In this document: positions 18,901 to 26,541 of the stretch, piece after piece
Position numbering within the stretch: position 1 is the first letter of the stretch
Layout: every line of letters begins with the position of its first letter
Assembly: GCA_036555065.1 (NCBI GenBank)
Contig: DATBLZ010000003.1
Span: forward strand, 1 to 54,109
Length of the DNA: 54,109 bases
Direction: 5' to 3'
Source: DATBLZ01 sp036555065
GTDB lineage: Bacteria; Pseudomonadota; Gammaproteobacteria; Steroidobacterales; Rariloculaceae
The notes under the pieces: generated by a model
The model's database searches: none
What the model saw: the letters and a program-made list of their open reading frames with translations, nothing else
What the model was told of the DNA's origin: nothing
Made by a program: the position numbers and the translations under genes

Positions 18901-21042
18901 GGATCGCTCTACTTCCTGCGCCAGCAGGACCTGTTGACCGGATCCGAGCGCGTGCGCATCGAGCTTCGCGATCGTGCGTCGGGGCTCGTGACGGGCGTCG
19001 TGAACCTCACGCCTGCGATCGATTACGACATCGACTACCTGCAGGGCCGAATTCTGCTCACGACGCCGCTCGCGTCTACGGTCGACGACGCCTTGCTCGT
19101 CCGTAGCGGGGCGATCGACGGAAATGAGGCGTATCTGGTCGTGCGCTACGAGTACACGCCGGCGTTCACGGATCTCGATGCGCTCTCCGTGGGCGGCCAG
19201 GCGCACTATTGGGTCGGCGAGCGCGTCAAGCTCGGCTTGACCGCGAACGAAAACAGCGAGGGTGCCGCCGACAGCTCACTCGGGGCTGCGGACTTGACCG
19301 TGCGACTCAGCGCGGATTCCTGGTTCAAGCTCCAAGGCGCGTCGACCGAAGGCCTGATCACGAGCGCGACGCGCTCCGAGGACGGCGGTTTCGACTTCAA
19401 CGGCTACAACAACCTCGCGTTCGTAGGCGCGGACGCCGGCGGCAGCCGCGCGGACGTCAGCCTCGGGTTCGGGGACTTCTTCGAGCGCACCAAAGGCCGC
19501 CTCACTCTGTATACGCAGACGCTCGATGCCGGATATTCGGCTCCGGGCCTGCAGACGTTGACCGACCTCGAGAACTACGGCGGCGCGTTCCTCATGCCGA
19601 TCACGGACCGGCTTTCCGTCAACGCGAAATCCGACCGCCGGATTCAGGACCAGGGGCTCGAGACGCGCGCCCAAGAGCTCGACGTCATTTATCAGCTCAC
19701 CGATCACTGGGGCGTGAGCACGGGCGTGCGCAGAGACGAGCGCATCGACAACTCGCCCGTCGTGCCGTTGACCCAACAGCAAGGCGAGCGCATGGACGCG
19801 GTCGTCCAAGTCGGGTACGACTCGAACGGTCGCTGGAACGCGTACGGCTTCGTCCAGGATACCCTCGATCTCACCGGAACACTGGAAGAGAACTCGCGCG
19901 TAGGAACGGGCGGCTCGTATCGAATCTCCGAGCGCCTCAGCATCGATGCGGAGCTCTCGAACGGCGATCTCGGCGCAGGCGGCCGTTTGGGCACCAACTA
20001 CATGCCGACGGAGCGCACGAGTCTTTACATGAACTACGCGCTCGAGAACGAGCGCACGGATAACGGCTTGCGCTCGACGACGGGCAGCGAGGGCAGCTTC
20101 GTCACCGGCGTCAAGACGCGCTTGTCGGACAGCTCGAGCGTGTACCTCGAGGAGCGGTACCACAACAGCGACTGGGCGTCGGGCCTCACGCATGCCGCCG
20201 GCGTCAGCCTCGCGCCCACGGAGCGCATGAACCTCAGCGCGAGCACCGACATCGGCACGCTGCGCGACATGCAGACCGGAGCCGAGACCGACCGTCGCGC
20301 CGCAGGCGTTCAGGTCGGTTACGGCTTCGATGCGCTGCAGCTCTCGAGCGGCATCGAGTACCGGTTCGACGAGACCGAGCAGCCGGACCTCTCGTTCAAC
20401 ACTCGCGAGACGGTGCTGTTCCGCAACAACTTCAAGTACCAGATCAATCCGAGCGCGCGCCTGCTCGGCAAGCTCAACTATTCTGACAGCGTGAGCTCAT
20501 TGGGGCAGTTCTACGACGGCGGATACACCGAAGCGGTGTTGGGCTTTGCGTATCGACCGGTCAGTCACGATCGGCTCAATGCGCTCGTCAAGTACACGTA
20601 CTTCTACAACGTGCCGACGACGGACCAGATCACGTTGAAGAGCATGACCGCGGAGTTCATTCAGAAGAGCCACGTCGCCGCGTTCGATCTGACGTATGAC
20701 CTCAATCCGCGGTGGTCGATCGGCGGCAAATACGCGCACCGCATCGGCGAGATGAGCCTCGATCGGGAGGACCCCGAGTTCTTCGACAATGCGGCGAATC
20801 TATACGTGGTCCGCGCGGACTTCCGCTTCAAGCAGGATTGGGAAGGTTTGATCGAGGGCCGGCTCCTCGACACGCCCGACACGAACGACCGCCGCGGCGG
20901 CACGCTGATCGTGGTCTCACGCTACTTGAACCAGCACCTCAAGATCGGGGCCGGCTACAACTTCACGGATTTCTCGGACGACCTCACGGACCTGAGCTTC
21001 GATCACCGCGGCGTATTCATCAACCTCACGGGCGCGATGTAA
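15922..21042 (+). CDS. Three-OmpA-domain protein with C-terminal outer-membrane barrel
   Basis: A 1706-residue protein with signal peptide MRKSQRLLLVVALTVSAGA. Three OmpA-C-like (peptidoglycan-binding) domains follow, at about residues 80-195, 243-358 and 395-507. The first two keep the family's D-G/L-S-x-x-R-A and N-R-R-V/I-E-V signatures (LSRERAGEV, NRRVEVEV; LSKARARRV, NRRIEVEF). The third keeps LSASRARRA but lacks NRRxE, so it is degenerate. A beta-sandwich middle part leads into a long region of alternating strands (from about residue 900, e.g. WGNFNIGYMNNEL, YDIDYLQGRILL). This ends in FINLTGAM and is most likely an outer-membrane barrel. The start is chosen from the ATGA overlap with the DUF11 gene. 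It probably ties the surface protein to peptidoglycan and the outer membrane. Confidence 0.88.
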   Translation: MRKSQRLLLVVALTVSAGADAQLFGEPARGEAVERHLPGDQTPTPWVHDPAVLGTQAGDRIEVQEVAAEELNTVKLANVVPPIRFASGVAEIPDSTVAELRKILDGMRDKRNVRLHLLGHADTQPLSPALAAVFGDNEGLSRERAGEVAEFLKASLALPAEAVSYEWAGDTQPVASNATEAGRAQNRRVEVEVWYDEVEDAVALEEILVEEDFRQVKVCRTDTVCRLRYMEGLDRRTRVQNLIAPLRFSVEAIDVSPQFIEQVAQSLRNLGDRHNVLVKFIGYTDDAPLSERDARLYGDHVGLSKARARRVALAVQDALGLPTASIDSDGRGAMRPLGSNATPQGRALNRRIEVEFWYDDPLQELPDEPQLCPMPGEELVTRVYDPAWGSIPELAIVNGQPVIPPGYAGLLQRALGDVADRKNPRLRFVGYTSNETLERRTALVYGDDIGLSASRARRAMEAVGAELGLTEEQLEFEGHGYVHTDDVVNAGFVQDEKSYVVAEVVYDEIAELDDYEGVDVTPLTRELTPENAFGLNLMRITVDGVPIDDPGRSSADIQRCTDVALQDVDIQFGFDTLEAERRLAVAAYPATLTLTRTEAGGVPPTVRFTMYANYAHFIERAEVRIFELEQSTEAGPLGVVAIGPDGFVDWQPAARFFAAPARELKYVLRAYGKGGTFDETAPQTLWLANAGQDAQAANNAEPPLFAALGPLQVPTVAPMSIAASQAAYGESALARSNIPLASGTVTVRGSAVPIGHNVYVAGHPVPVDPQGNFVAQEVLPSGMHVVEVAVLDESGSGDLYLRDLELERNDWFYVGMADVTLSENDTNGPIELLQGENPAFDFDSAADARLAFYVNGKFGDAWHLTASADTRDAPLDDLFSNFLDKSPESLFRRIDPDYQYPTFGDDGTVEEMAPTLGKFFVELGRRESYGKWGNFNIGYMNNELAQVDRGLYGANIHYQSETTTTFGEQRFAIDGFTAEPGTISSWEEFRGTGGSLYFLRQQDLLTGSERVRIELRDRASGLVTGVVNLTPAIDYDIDYLQGRILLTTPLASTVDDALLVRSGAIDGNEAYLVVRYEYTPAFTDLDALSVGGQAHYWVGERVKLGLTANENSEGAADSSLGAADLTVRLSADSWFKLQGASTEGLITSATRSEDGGFDFNGYNNLAFVGADAGGSRADVSLGFGDFFERTKGRLTLYTQTLDAGYSAPGLQTLTDLENYGGAFLMPITDRLSVNAKSDRRIQDQGLETRAQELDVIYQLTDHWGVSTGVRRDERIDNSPVVPLTQQQGERMDAVVQVGYDSNGRWNAYGFVQDTLDLTGTLEENSRVGTGGSYRISERLSIDAELSNGDLGAGGRLGTNYMPTERTSLYMNYALENERTDNGLRSTTGSEGSFVTGVKTRLSDSSSVYLEERYHNSDWASGLTHAAGVSLAPTERMNLSASTDIGTLRDMQTGAETDRRAAGVQVGYGFDALQLSSGIEYRFDETEQPDLSFNTRETVLFRNNFKYQINPSARLLGKLNYSDSVSSLGQFYDGGYTEAVLGFAYRPVSHDRLNALVKYTYFYNVPTTDQITLKSMTAEFIQKSHVAAFDLTYDLNPRWSIGGKYAHRIGEMSLDREDPEFFDNAANLYVVRADFRFKQDWEGLIEGRLLDTPDTNDRRGGTLIVVSRYLNQHLKIGAGYNFTDFSDDLTDLSFDHRGVFINLTGAM

Positions 21043-21050
21043 GACTCCGG

Positions 21051-21536
21051 CTATATTCCCAATCCCCGGACGCTGCCGGTGAGCTTCTTCGCGTTGACGT
21101 CGTAAACGACGCACACGACCTCGCGGTCGTTCTGCTGATTCCAGCTTTCGCGTGATGGGTACAGCGTTGCGATGTCGAGCGTTGAGGACTCGTAGTCTTT
21201 ACCGACGAACGACTGGAAACGCTCGAGGCATGAGTCGAACGCCATGCTCGACATCTCGTCGCCTTCGGGGAAGCTCGACACGCTGACGTCGAATACGGCA
21301 TAGACCTCGTTGTCGTGTGGCGCGGAGCACGGAATCCCGGGAACCTTCGAGACTTCCGCGTTCTCCTCGCTGAAGACGCCCGCGTCATCGAAGCAATCGC
21401 CGACTCGGATCTCGAAGGCGCTGACGTCGCCGGCGTCGACGATCGCGCCCGTGCTGTCGCGATCCGCGGTAAGCGCCATGTTCACCAGATAACCGCCTCC
21501 GGCGACGGCTGCGGCGATAACCCAATTATTGCGCAT
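21051..21536 (-). CDS. Membrane-anchored protein with septum-formation-like domain
   Basis: A 161-residue protein with one N-terminal membrane segment (VIAAAVAGGGYLVNMAL) and an exported domain. It has the pattern VGDCFDD, VPGIPCSAPHDNEVYAVF, DSCLERF and VVCVVYDV. The four Cys residues and the C-x-x-x-H-D-N-E-V motif match the Septum_form-type domain best known in actinobacteria, where its function is unclear. The cysteines probably form two disulfides. It is convergent with the barrel gene, with only 8 bp between stops, and is not part of that operon. Confidence 0.7.
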   Translation of the reverse strand: MRNNWVIAAAVAGGGYLVNMALTADRDSTGAIVDAGDVSAFEIRVGDCFDDAGVFSEENAEVSKVPGIPCSAPHDNEVYAVFDVSVSSFPEGDEMSSMAFDSCLERFQSFVGKDYESSTLDIATLYPSRESWNQQNDREVVCVVYDVNAKKLTGSVRGLGI

Positions 21537-21706
21537 GGCTTTTCCCCTATCGATGGATTGCCCAGGTGTAGGAATTGTCCGGACGGCGGCCGACGGGAGA
21601 AGGGCACAGGTCTCGTTCCGCGTTCTGCGTTTCCGCGACGAGCCGTGCGACGAATTGTCATAATCGGACGCGCGCGAGATCCTCGCGCGCGGTTAGTCGC
21701 AGCGAG

Positions 21707-22360
21707 TCACGCCACCTTGGGTTCGTCGGCGGCAATCTGCCGCAGCGCCTGCTCGAATACGGCGTTCGGCTGGCCGCCGGAGATCAAGTGTCTGCGGTTG
21801 ATGATGGCGGCCGGGACTGCGTTGATGCCCAATTCGAGCCAGAATCGCTCGGCCTGGCGCACGGCTTCGGCAAACTCACCGTGCTCGAGCACCTCGCGCG
21901 CGCGCTCGACCGGGAGACCCACTTGGCCCGCGAGCTCGAGCAACACGTCGTGGGCGCCGGGATTCCGTCCTTGAGCGTGATAGGCGGTCAAGAGCGCGTG
22001 CTTCAGTGCGCGCTGACTGCCCGCGGGCCCTTCGACGCCGGCCCAATAGAGCAAGCGGTGCGCGTCGAACGTATTCCAAATATGCGCACGCGTGCCGAAC
22101 GCGAAGCCCTCGGCCGCGCCGCGCTCGGCGATGCGCGCTTGATTCGTGGCGATCTGAGTGGAGCCCAAGCCGTATTTGCTCGAGAGGTATTCGACGAGGC
22201 CCGCGCCTTCGGGCGGCATCGTCGGGTTGAGCTCGAACGGCTGCAGATGCAGCTCGATCTCGCCCAAGTCACCGCCGATCTTCTCGAGCGCGCGCTCGAG
22301 CGCGTTGAAGCCGATGGCGCACCACGGGCAGGCGATATCGGATACGAAATCGATTCTCAT
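21707..22360 (-). CDS. FrnE-like DsbA-family oxidoreductase
   Basis: A 217-residue cytoplasmic thioredoxin-fold protein of the DsbA/FrnE family. The redox motif CPWC is at residues 11-14 within FVSDIACPWCAIG. The helical insertion (WNTFDAHRLLYWA) and the cis-Pro region (GINAVPAAIINRRHLISGGQP) are typical. There is no signal peptide, as expected for FrnE-type proteins, which handle disulfides or polyketide-like substrates in the cytoplasm. The length is normal. It stands alone, with 170 bp to the next minus-strand gene. Confidence 0.93.
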   Translation of the reverse strand: MRIDFVSDIACPWCAIGFNALERALEKIGGDLGEIELHLQPFELNPTMPPEGAGLVEYLSSKYGLGSTQIATNQARIAERGAAEGFAFGTRAHIWNTFDAHRLLYWAGVEGPAGSQRALKHALLTAYHAQGRNPGAHDVLLELAGQVGLPVERAREVLEHGEFAEAVRQAERFWLELGINAVPAAIINRRHLISGGQPNAVFEQALRQIAADEPKVA

Positions 22361-22612
22361 CGCGTCGGGCTCACTCGGGGTCGGGGGTCACGCAGCGTCA
22401 TGTTCTTGCGCGACGGCCAGGTCGCCTCCGTGTCTAATTGTCGCAGTCTCGCACACCCGTCCGCCGTCGGGCGAGAGCGGCGCGAGGCCTGAATTTTCGC
22501 TTGCCACGACGTCGAAGGGCAGCTCCTGGATGCGATGCCGTCCAGCCGCCATGCCTCGACGAACGCTGCTCTGCAGCTTAAGATCGGTGCAACGACGGAC
22601 GGGCAGGCCGAC

Positions 22613-23446
22613 ATGAAGAATACGCTCGCCTTCCTATTCAGTCCCTTGATCCTCGCTGCTCCTTCGGCGTTCCCGGATGAGCTCGTCATCCCTCGCGGGA
22701 CCGTGGTGTTCGGCGAGCTCGGCGAGCGGGTCACGTCGAACAGCAACGACAATGACGTCGGCGACGAAGTCGACGGCCAGGTCTGGAAGGACGTCATCGT
22801 CGAAGGGCATACGGTCATTCGCGCCGGCACACCGATAGCGCTACGCATCACGCAAATGACCAGCAGCGGCGTGGGCGGCCGCGGCGGCTCGCTGAAGATC
22901 ATGGCGGTCTCGGTGAACGCCATCGACGGCACGGAGATCTCCCTTGCCGGCGGCTATGACCAGGCCGCCGGCGATCGTTATGCGTTGAACCAGGCGCTTG
23001 CGTACGTTCTTTGGCCGTCGGTGTTCTTGCCGGGCCGGAAGGCCGTCTTGGACGTGGGTACCGTATTCGACGCCTCGATACCGGCGGACACGCGGATCAT
23101 GCTCCCCGAGAGCGCCGTGCCCACTTTGAAGCTGGCCGACGTGCCGGACTTCTCGGTCGAGGTCGTCTACGACGAGATCAACCAGAGAGCGGGCACGTTG
23201 CCGCTGGCGCTTACGCTCTGCAACCGGGAGTTCACACGCCAAGCCAGCATTACGACGGTCAACGATAAAGAGGTTCGCCCGATCCTCGTGACCATCATCA
23301 CCAGCCGACTAGGAAATCCTTGCCACGAGTACAGAGCGATCGTGAATCTCGAGTCGCTGACCAAAGAGTTCAACCCGGGCATCAATCGCTTCTCGGTGGC
23401 AATGGGTGGCACCGAAGCCGGGGTCGTGCTGAATGTCGAGATGTAG
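22613..23446 (+). CDS. Exported beta-rich protein of unknown function
   Basis: A 277-residue protein. I chose ATG 22613 because it gives a signal peptide (MKNTLAFLFSPLILAAPSAF); the 26-codon in-frame extension upstream does not look like protein. The mature part begins with VIPRGTVVFGELGERVTSN and VDGQVWKDVIVEGHTVIRAGTP, a beta-barrel-like pattern. A Gly-rich turn (SSGVGGRGGSLKI) follows, and the C-terminal domain holds two Cys (LCNREF, NPCHEYRAIVNLES) that could pair. I do not recognise the family. It is a single gene flanked by divergent and convergent neighbours. A 252-bp stretch before it shows nothing I can name. Confidence 0.7.
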   Translation: MKNTLAFLFSPLILAAPSAFPDELVIPRGTVVFGELGERVTSNSNDNDVGDEVDGQVWKDVIVEGHTVIRAGTPIALRITQMTSSGVGGRGGSLKIMAVSVNAIDGTEISLAGGYDQAAGDRYALNQALAYVLWPSVFLPGRKAVLDVGTVFDASIPADTRIMLPESAVPTLKLADVPDFSVEVVYDEINQRAGTLPLALTLCNREFTRQASITTVNDKEVRPILVTIITSRLGNPCHEYRAIVNLESLTKEFNPGINRFSVAMGGTEAGVVLNVEM

Positions 23447-23529
23447 CCCTGCCGGCGTTGAGGTCCATGTCAGCGTGCTCCGTTGTCCGGCAGCGCGCGA
23501 CAGCGATTCCCGGCCGCAACGGGCCATTA

Positions 23530-24549
23530 TCAGTCGGGCAGGAGATGTATGAACTGCCCGTCGTTCCACCGGCGATCGGCGTTCCGGCTCTGGAGCATGC
23601 CGCGGATGATCTGATTCGCCTGACGCACGACGACGAGACGGCGCTCGCGAAATAGATAGAGGCGCTGGTCGCCGGCGCCGGCCGCCATGACGATATCCTC
23701 GGTGACCGCGGCGGCGCCGATCGATTCCGCGTCGAGGCCGGCGCGCGGGCTCGGGCCGATCAGGCCCGGCCGGAGTAACCACCACGACAGGCCGTAGCCC
23801 GGATTCGCGGCGGTCGGCTCGAACAGCGCCGCGACGACCTTCCGGTCGACGCCCGCGGCGCCGTCGAGCACCCATTGGCCGAATTTCGCCCAGTTGCGCG
23901 CTGTGAACTGCCCGCCTTGCGGCAGATAAGGGTTGCCGTCGCGGCCGCGCTTCCAGTCATTGTATTTCGCACCGATCCCGTCGAGCACGCGAGCCTGCAG
24001 CCACTCGGCGGGATCGGCCGGCTCGCCGGCCTGCTCGAGCTTGCGGCGCAGGATTTCGCCGAAAATCTGAAATGGCGTCGGCCCGTATTGAAAGTGCTGG
24101 CTCGGCGCGTGCTCGACTTTGGCTTCGATTGCTGCGGCGTACGTGGGCGGCCGCGCGATCTCGCCGACTTCAGCGAGCCCCGACGTCAACGACAAGAGAT
24201 GCCGGACGGTGATTTCCCGACGCGAATCGCTCGCCCACTCCGGCAGCACGGCGGCGCAGGGGGCGTTGACGTCGAGCAACCCGTCGGCTTGCGCGGCCGC
24301 CGCGAGGATGCCCGTGAAGCTCTTGGTGCCGCTCGCGAGCTCCCAAGCTTGGTCGACGCCGCCCGCGCCCGGATAGTCCTCGAACAGGACCTCGCCGTCC
24401 CGCATGACGAGCAGCGACACTCCGCGCCGCTCGGCTGAATAGGCGGCAGCGGCCGTATACGAGGACGGGGCAGTGCGGCTCTGCGCGCGGGCCACCGCGC
24501 TCAGGGACGCGGCCGTCACCGCACCGATGAATCGACGTCGAGACCACAT
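23530..24549 (-). CDS. Exported serine hydrolase (class C beta-lactamase fold)
   Basis: A 339-residue penicillin-binding-protein-like/esterase-type serine hydrolase. The N-terminus MWSRRRFIGAVTAAS is a twin-arginine (Tat) signal. The SxxK nucleophile motif is SGTK (Ser73, Lys76), followed by HLLSLTSGL. The Tyr of the second motif is likely in FQYGPTPFQIFG, which replaces the common YSN, as in many esterase-like members. The family cleaves or transfers ester or amide bonds; the substrate cannot be read from sequence. It is the last of two minus-strand genes, with a 125-bp gap to the flavodoxin gene. Confidence 0.88.
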   Translation of the reverse strand: MWSRRRFIGAVTAASLSAVARAQSRTAPSSYTAAAAYSAERRGVSLLVMRDGEVLFEDYPGAGGVDQAWELASGTKSFTGILAAAAQADGLLDVNAPCAAVLPEWASDSRREITVRHLLSLTSGLAEVGEIARPPTYAAAIEAKVEHAPSQHFQYGPTPFQIFGEILRRKLEQAGEPADPAEWLQARVLDGIGAKYNDWKRGRDGNPYLPQGGQFTARNWAKFGQWVLDGAAGVDRKVVAALFEPTAANPGYGLSWWLLRPGLIGPSPRAGLDAESIGAAAVTEDIVMAAGAGDQRLYLFRERRLVVVRQANQIIRGMLQSRNADRRWNDGQFIHLLPD

Positions 24550-24674
24550 GATTAATTCACTCTAGCGCCGGGACTCGCCGGATGCCGTGTATCAACGCAC
24601 AGAAGGTCGGCTGGTTTACAGGACGGATCGCAACCCGATGAGGAGTATCCAGCGCTTCCAGCCAGGGCGTCTCG

Positions 24675-25160
24675 TCATGCGGCTTTCGGCGGCGCCACGG
24701 CGGCGGCGAATGCGCGCAGCTTCTCCGCGTAGCGGCCGCGGTCGATCTCGGCGTCGCTGAAGAAGGCGGTCGCAACGGGCTTTTGCCCGCAAAGATCCGC
24801 CATTGCCTGCAGCACCTTCGGCGCTCCCGAGCCGCCTTGCGTGCAGAACAGCGCGATGCGCGGGAGCTCCTGCTTGTGCGCCGCGATATAGGCGCGCACC
24901 GGCGACGACAGTCTGCCGGCCCAGACGGGCGTGCCCAAGATCACGAGCCGGTAGTTCCGCGGGTCGCGAATCGCAGGCTCGATTTCCACGGCCGTTTGTT
25001 TCCACGCCTCGCGCCCCGAGCGGAAGTAGCCGGCGAGCCCCGTTCGCTGGCGTTTCTCACGAATGCCTTCGACGTCGCCGCCCGCCGCCTGCGCGATCTC
25101 TTCGGCGATCCGCCGTGTGTACCCGGTGCGCGAGAAATGAACTACGAGGGTGTCGCTCAT
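24675..25160 (-). CDS. Flavodoxin-family protein
   Basis: A 161-residue flavodoxin-like protein, started at ATG 25160 (MSDTLVVHFSRTGYTRRIAEEI). The first strand and the phosphate-binding loop SRTGYT are those of FMN-binding flavodoxins. VILGTPVWAGRLSSPVRAYI and ALFCTQGGSGAPKVL match the later FMN loops. The longer frame upstream of this ATG has no family similarity and is not used. It probably carries electrons or acts as an FMN-dependent reductase. It is divergent from the MetE-like gene, 121 bp apart. Confidence 0.9.
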   Translation of the reverse strand: MSDTLVVHFSRTGYTRRIAEEIAQAAGGDVEGIREKRQRTGLAGYFRSGREAWKQTAVEIEPAIRDPRNYRLVILGTPVWAGRLSSPVRAYIAAHKQELPRIALFCTQGGSGAPKVLQAMADLCGQKPVATAFFSDAEIDRGRYAEKLRAFAAAVAPPKAA

Positions 25161-25281
25161 GGGTGCCAAGCTACGGCGCGATCGGGGAGTCGCCAATAGG
25201 TAGATGCCGCGGGCTCGTCCCGTGCCCAGCCATATCGGCAGGGATGGCTGTCGACGCGGGGCGGCGTAACATTGACGGGCC

Positions 25282-26418
25282 ATGCCCAGGAACGCGGCGC
25301 GAATCCTCACCACCCATGTCGGCTCGCTCCCGCAGCCGCCGGGCGCCGACACCGACAAGAAACGCATCGCCGCGGTCCGCGGCGTCATCGCGAAGCAACG
25401 CGAGGTCGGTCTCGACATCATCAACGAAGGCGAATACACGAAGGGCGGCGATTGGCTGTCGTACGTCGATGGGCGGTTCGGCGGGTTCAGTGAGCGAGCG
25501 CGGCCGGGCCACAAGCAGGGCACCGCGCCCAAGCCGTTGATCCTCGAGGGCAAGGATCGCGAGGAGTTCGCGGAGTTCTACGCGTACGCGGCCGAACGCG
25601 GGACGCTTTTCTATGCACCCGGCAATCAGATGCGCGCGAAGCGCCCGCATTACGTCTGCACGGGGCCGATTACGTATCGAGCGCACGCGCTCGTCGAGCG
25701 CGAGATCGAGACGCTCACGAAGTACGCGGGCACGACCAACGTGTTCTTGACGTCGACGGCCCCGGCGAGCCTCGAGGTGTACTACGGCAACGAATTCTAC
25801 AAGACCGACGAGGAATACCTGTTCGCGTTCGCGGAGGCGCTGCGCGCCGAATACGAGGCGATCGCGAGCGCGGGGATCACGCTGCAGGTCGACGACGCGT
25901 GGCTGCCCGCGCTCTGGGACCGCATCGGCATCCCGATGGGGCTCGAGGCGTTTCGCAAGCGCTGCGCCGTGCGCATCGAAGCCCTAAATCATGCGCTGCG
26001 CAACATCCCCGAGGAGCGGGTCCGCTATCACCTGTGCTGGGGAAGCTGGCACGGCCCGCATGCGCACGACATCGAGCTCAAGTACATCGTCGACATCATG
26101 CTCTCGGTCAAGGCGCACGCGTATCTCATCGAAGCCGCGAACGTCAGGCACGAGCACGAGTACGTCGTCTGGGACGACGTGAAGCTGCCCGAAGGCAAAA
26201 TCCTGATCCCCGGCGTCGTCACGCATTCGACGGACGTCGTCGAGCACCCGGAGCTCGTCGCACAGCGCATCCAGCGGTTCGCAAAGCGCGTGGGGCGCAA
26301 GAACCTGATCGCGGGCGCCGACTGCGGCTTCGGCGGGCGCTCGCACCCGCAGATCGCGTGGGCGAAGCTCAAGGCGCTCGTCGAGGGGGCCAGAATCGCG
26401 AGCAAGAGCAAGGTGTGA
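25282..26418 (+). CDS. Cobalamin-independent methionine synthase-type protein (MetE C-terminal domain)
   Basis: A 378-residue stand-alone protein of the MetE catalytic-domain family. HVGSLPQP is near the N-terminus. Zinc ligands appear as H250-x-C252 (RYHLCWGSWHG), probably E284 (AYLIEAAN) and C348 (GADCGFG). QVDDAWLP marks the substrate side. Full-length MetE is about 750 residues with a duplicated N-terminal half, which is absent here, so this is a core-type enzyme. Such proteins transfer methyl groups to thiols such as homocysteine, but the methyl donor may differ from that of MetE. ATG 25282 fits the family N-terminus. Confidence 0.9.
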   Translation: MPRNAARILTTHVGSLPQPPGADTDKKRIAAVRGVIAKQREVGLDIINEGEYTKGGDWLSYVDGRFGGFSERARPGHKQGTAPKPLILEGKDREEFAEFYAYAAERGTLFYAPGNQMRAKRPHYVCTGPITYRAHALVEREIETLTKYAGTTNVFLTSTAPASLEVYYGNEFYKTDEEYLFAFAEALRAEYEAIASAGITLQVDDAWLPALWDRIGIPMGLEAFRKRCAVRIEALNHALRNIPEERVRYHLCWGSWHGPHAHDIELKYIVDIMLSVKAHAYLIEAANVRHEHEYVVWDDVKLPEGKILIPGVVTHSTDVVEHPELVAQRIQRFAKRVGRKNLIAGADCGFGGRSHPQIAWAKLKALVEGARIASKSKV

Positions 26419-26541
26419 GCCACCGACGTGCCGGGCAACGCGATCCGAGTCGGCCCGCGAGCCCCAACCTGAACGAACTTAAGGTAGTTTCGAGGATCCC
26501 TCCGCGGAGGGCTGAAAAACTTGTGATCGCGATTGGCCGCC

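Noticed and set aside
15832..19206. Very long open frame on the minus strand (about 1124 codons)
   Set aside because: It lies opposite the OmpA-type gene, has a composition of Arg/Val/Glu stretches typical of antisense frames in GC-rich DNA, and shows no domain.
25161..25553. N-terminal extension of the flavodoxin frame
   Set aside because: The extension overlaps the start of the MetE-type gene on the other strand and has no family likeness; ATG 25160 matches flavodoxin starts.
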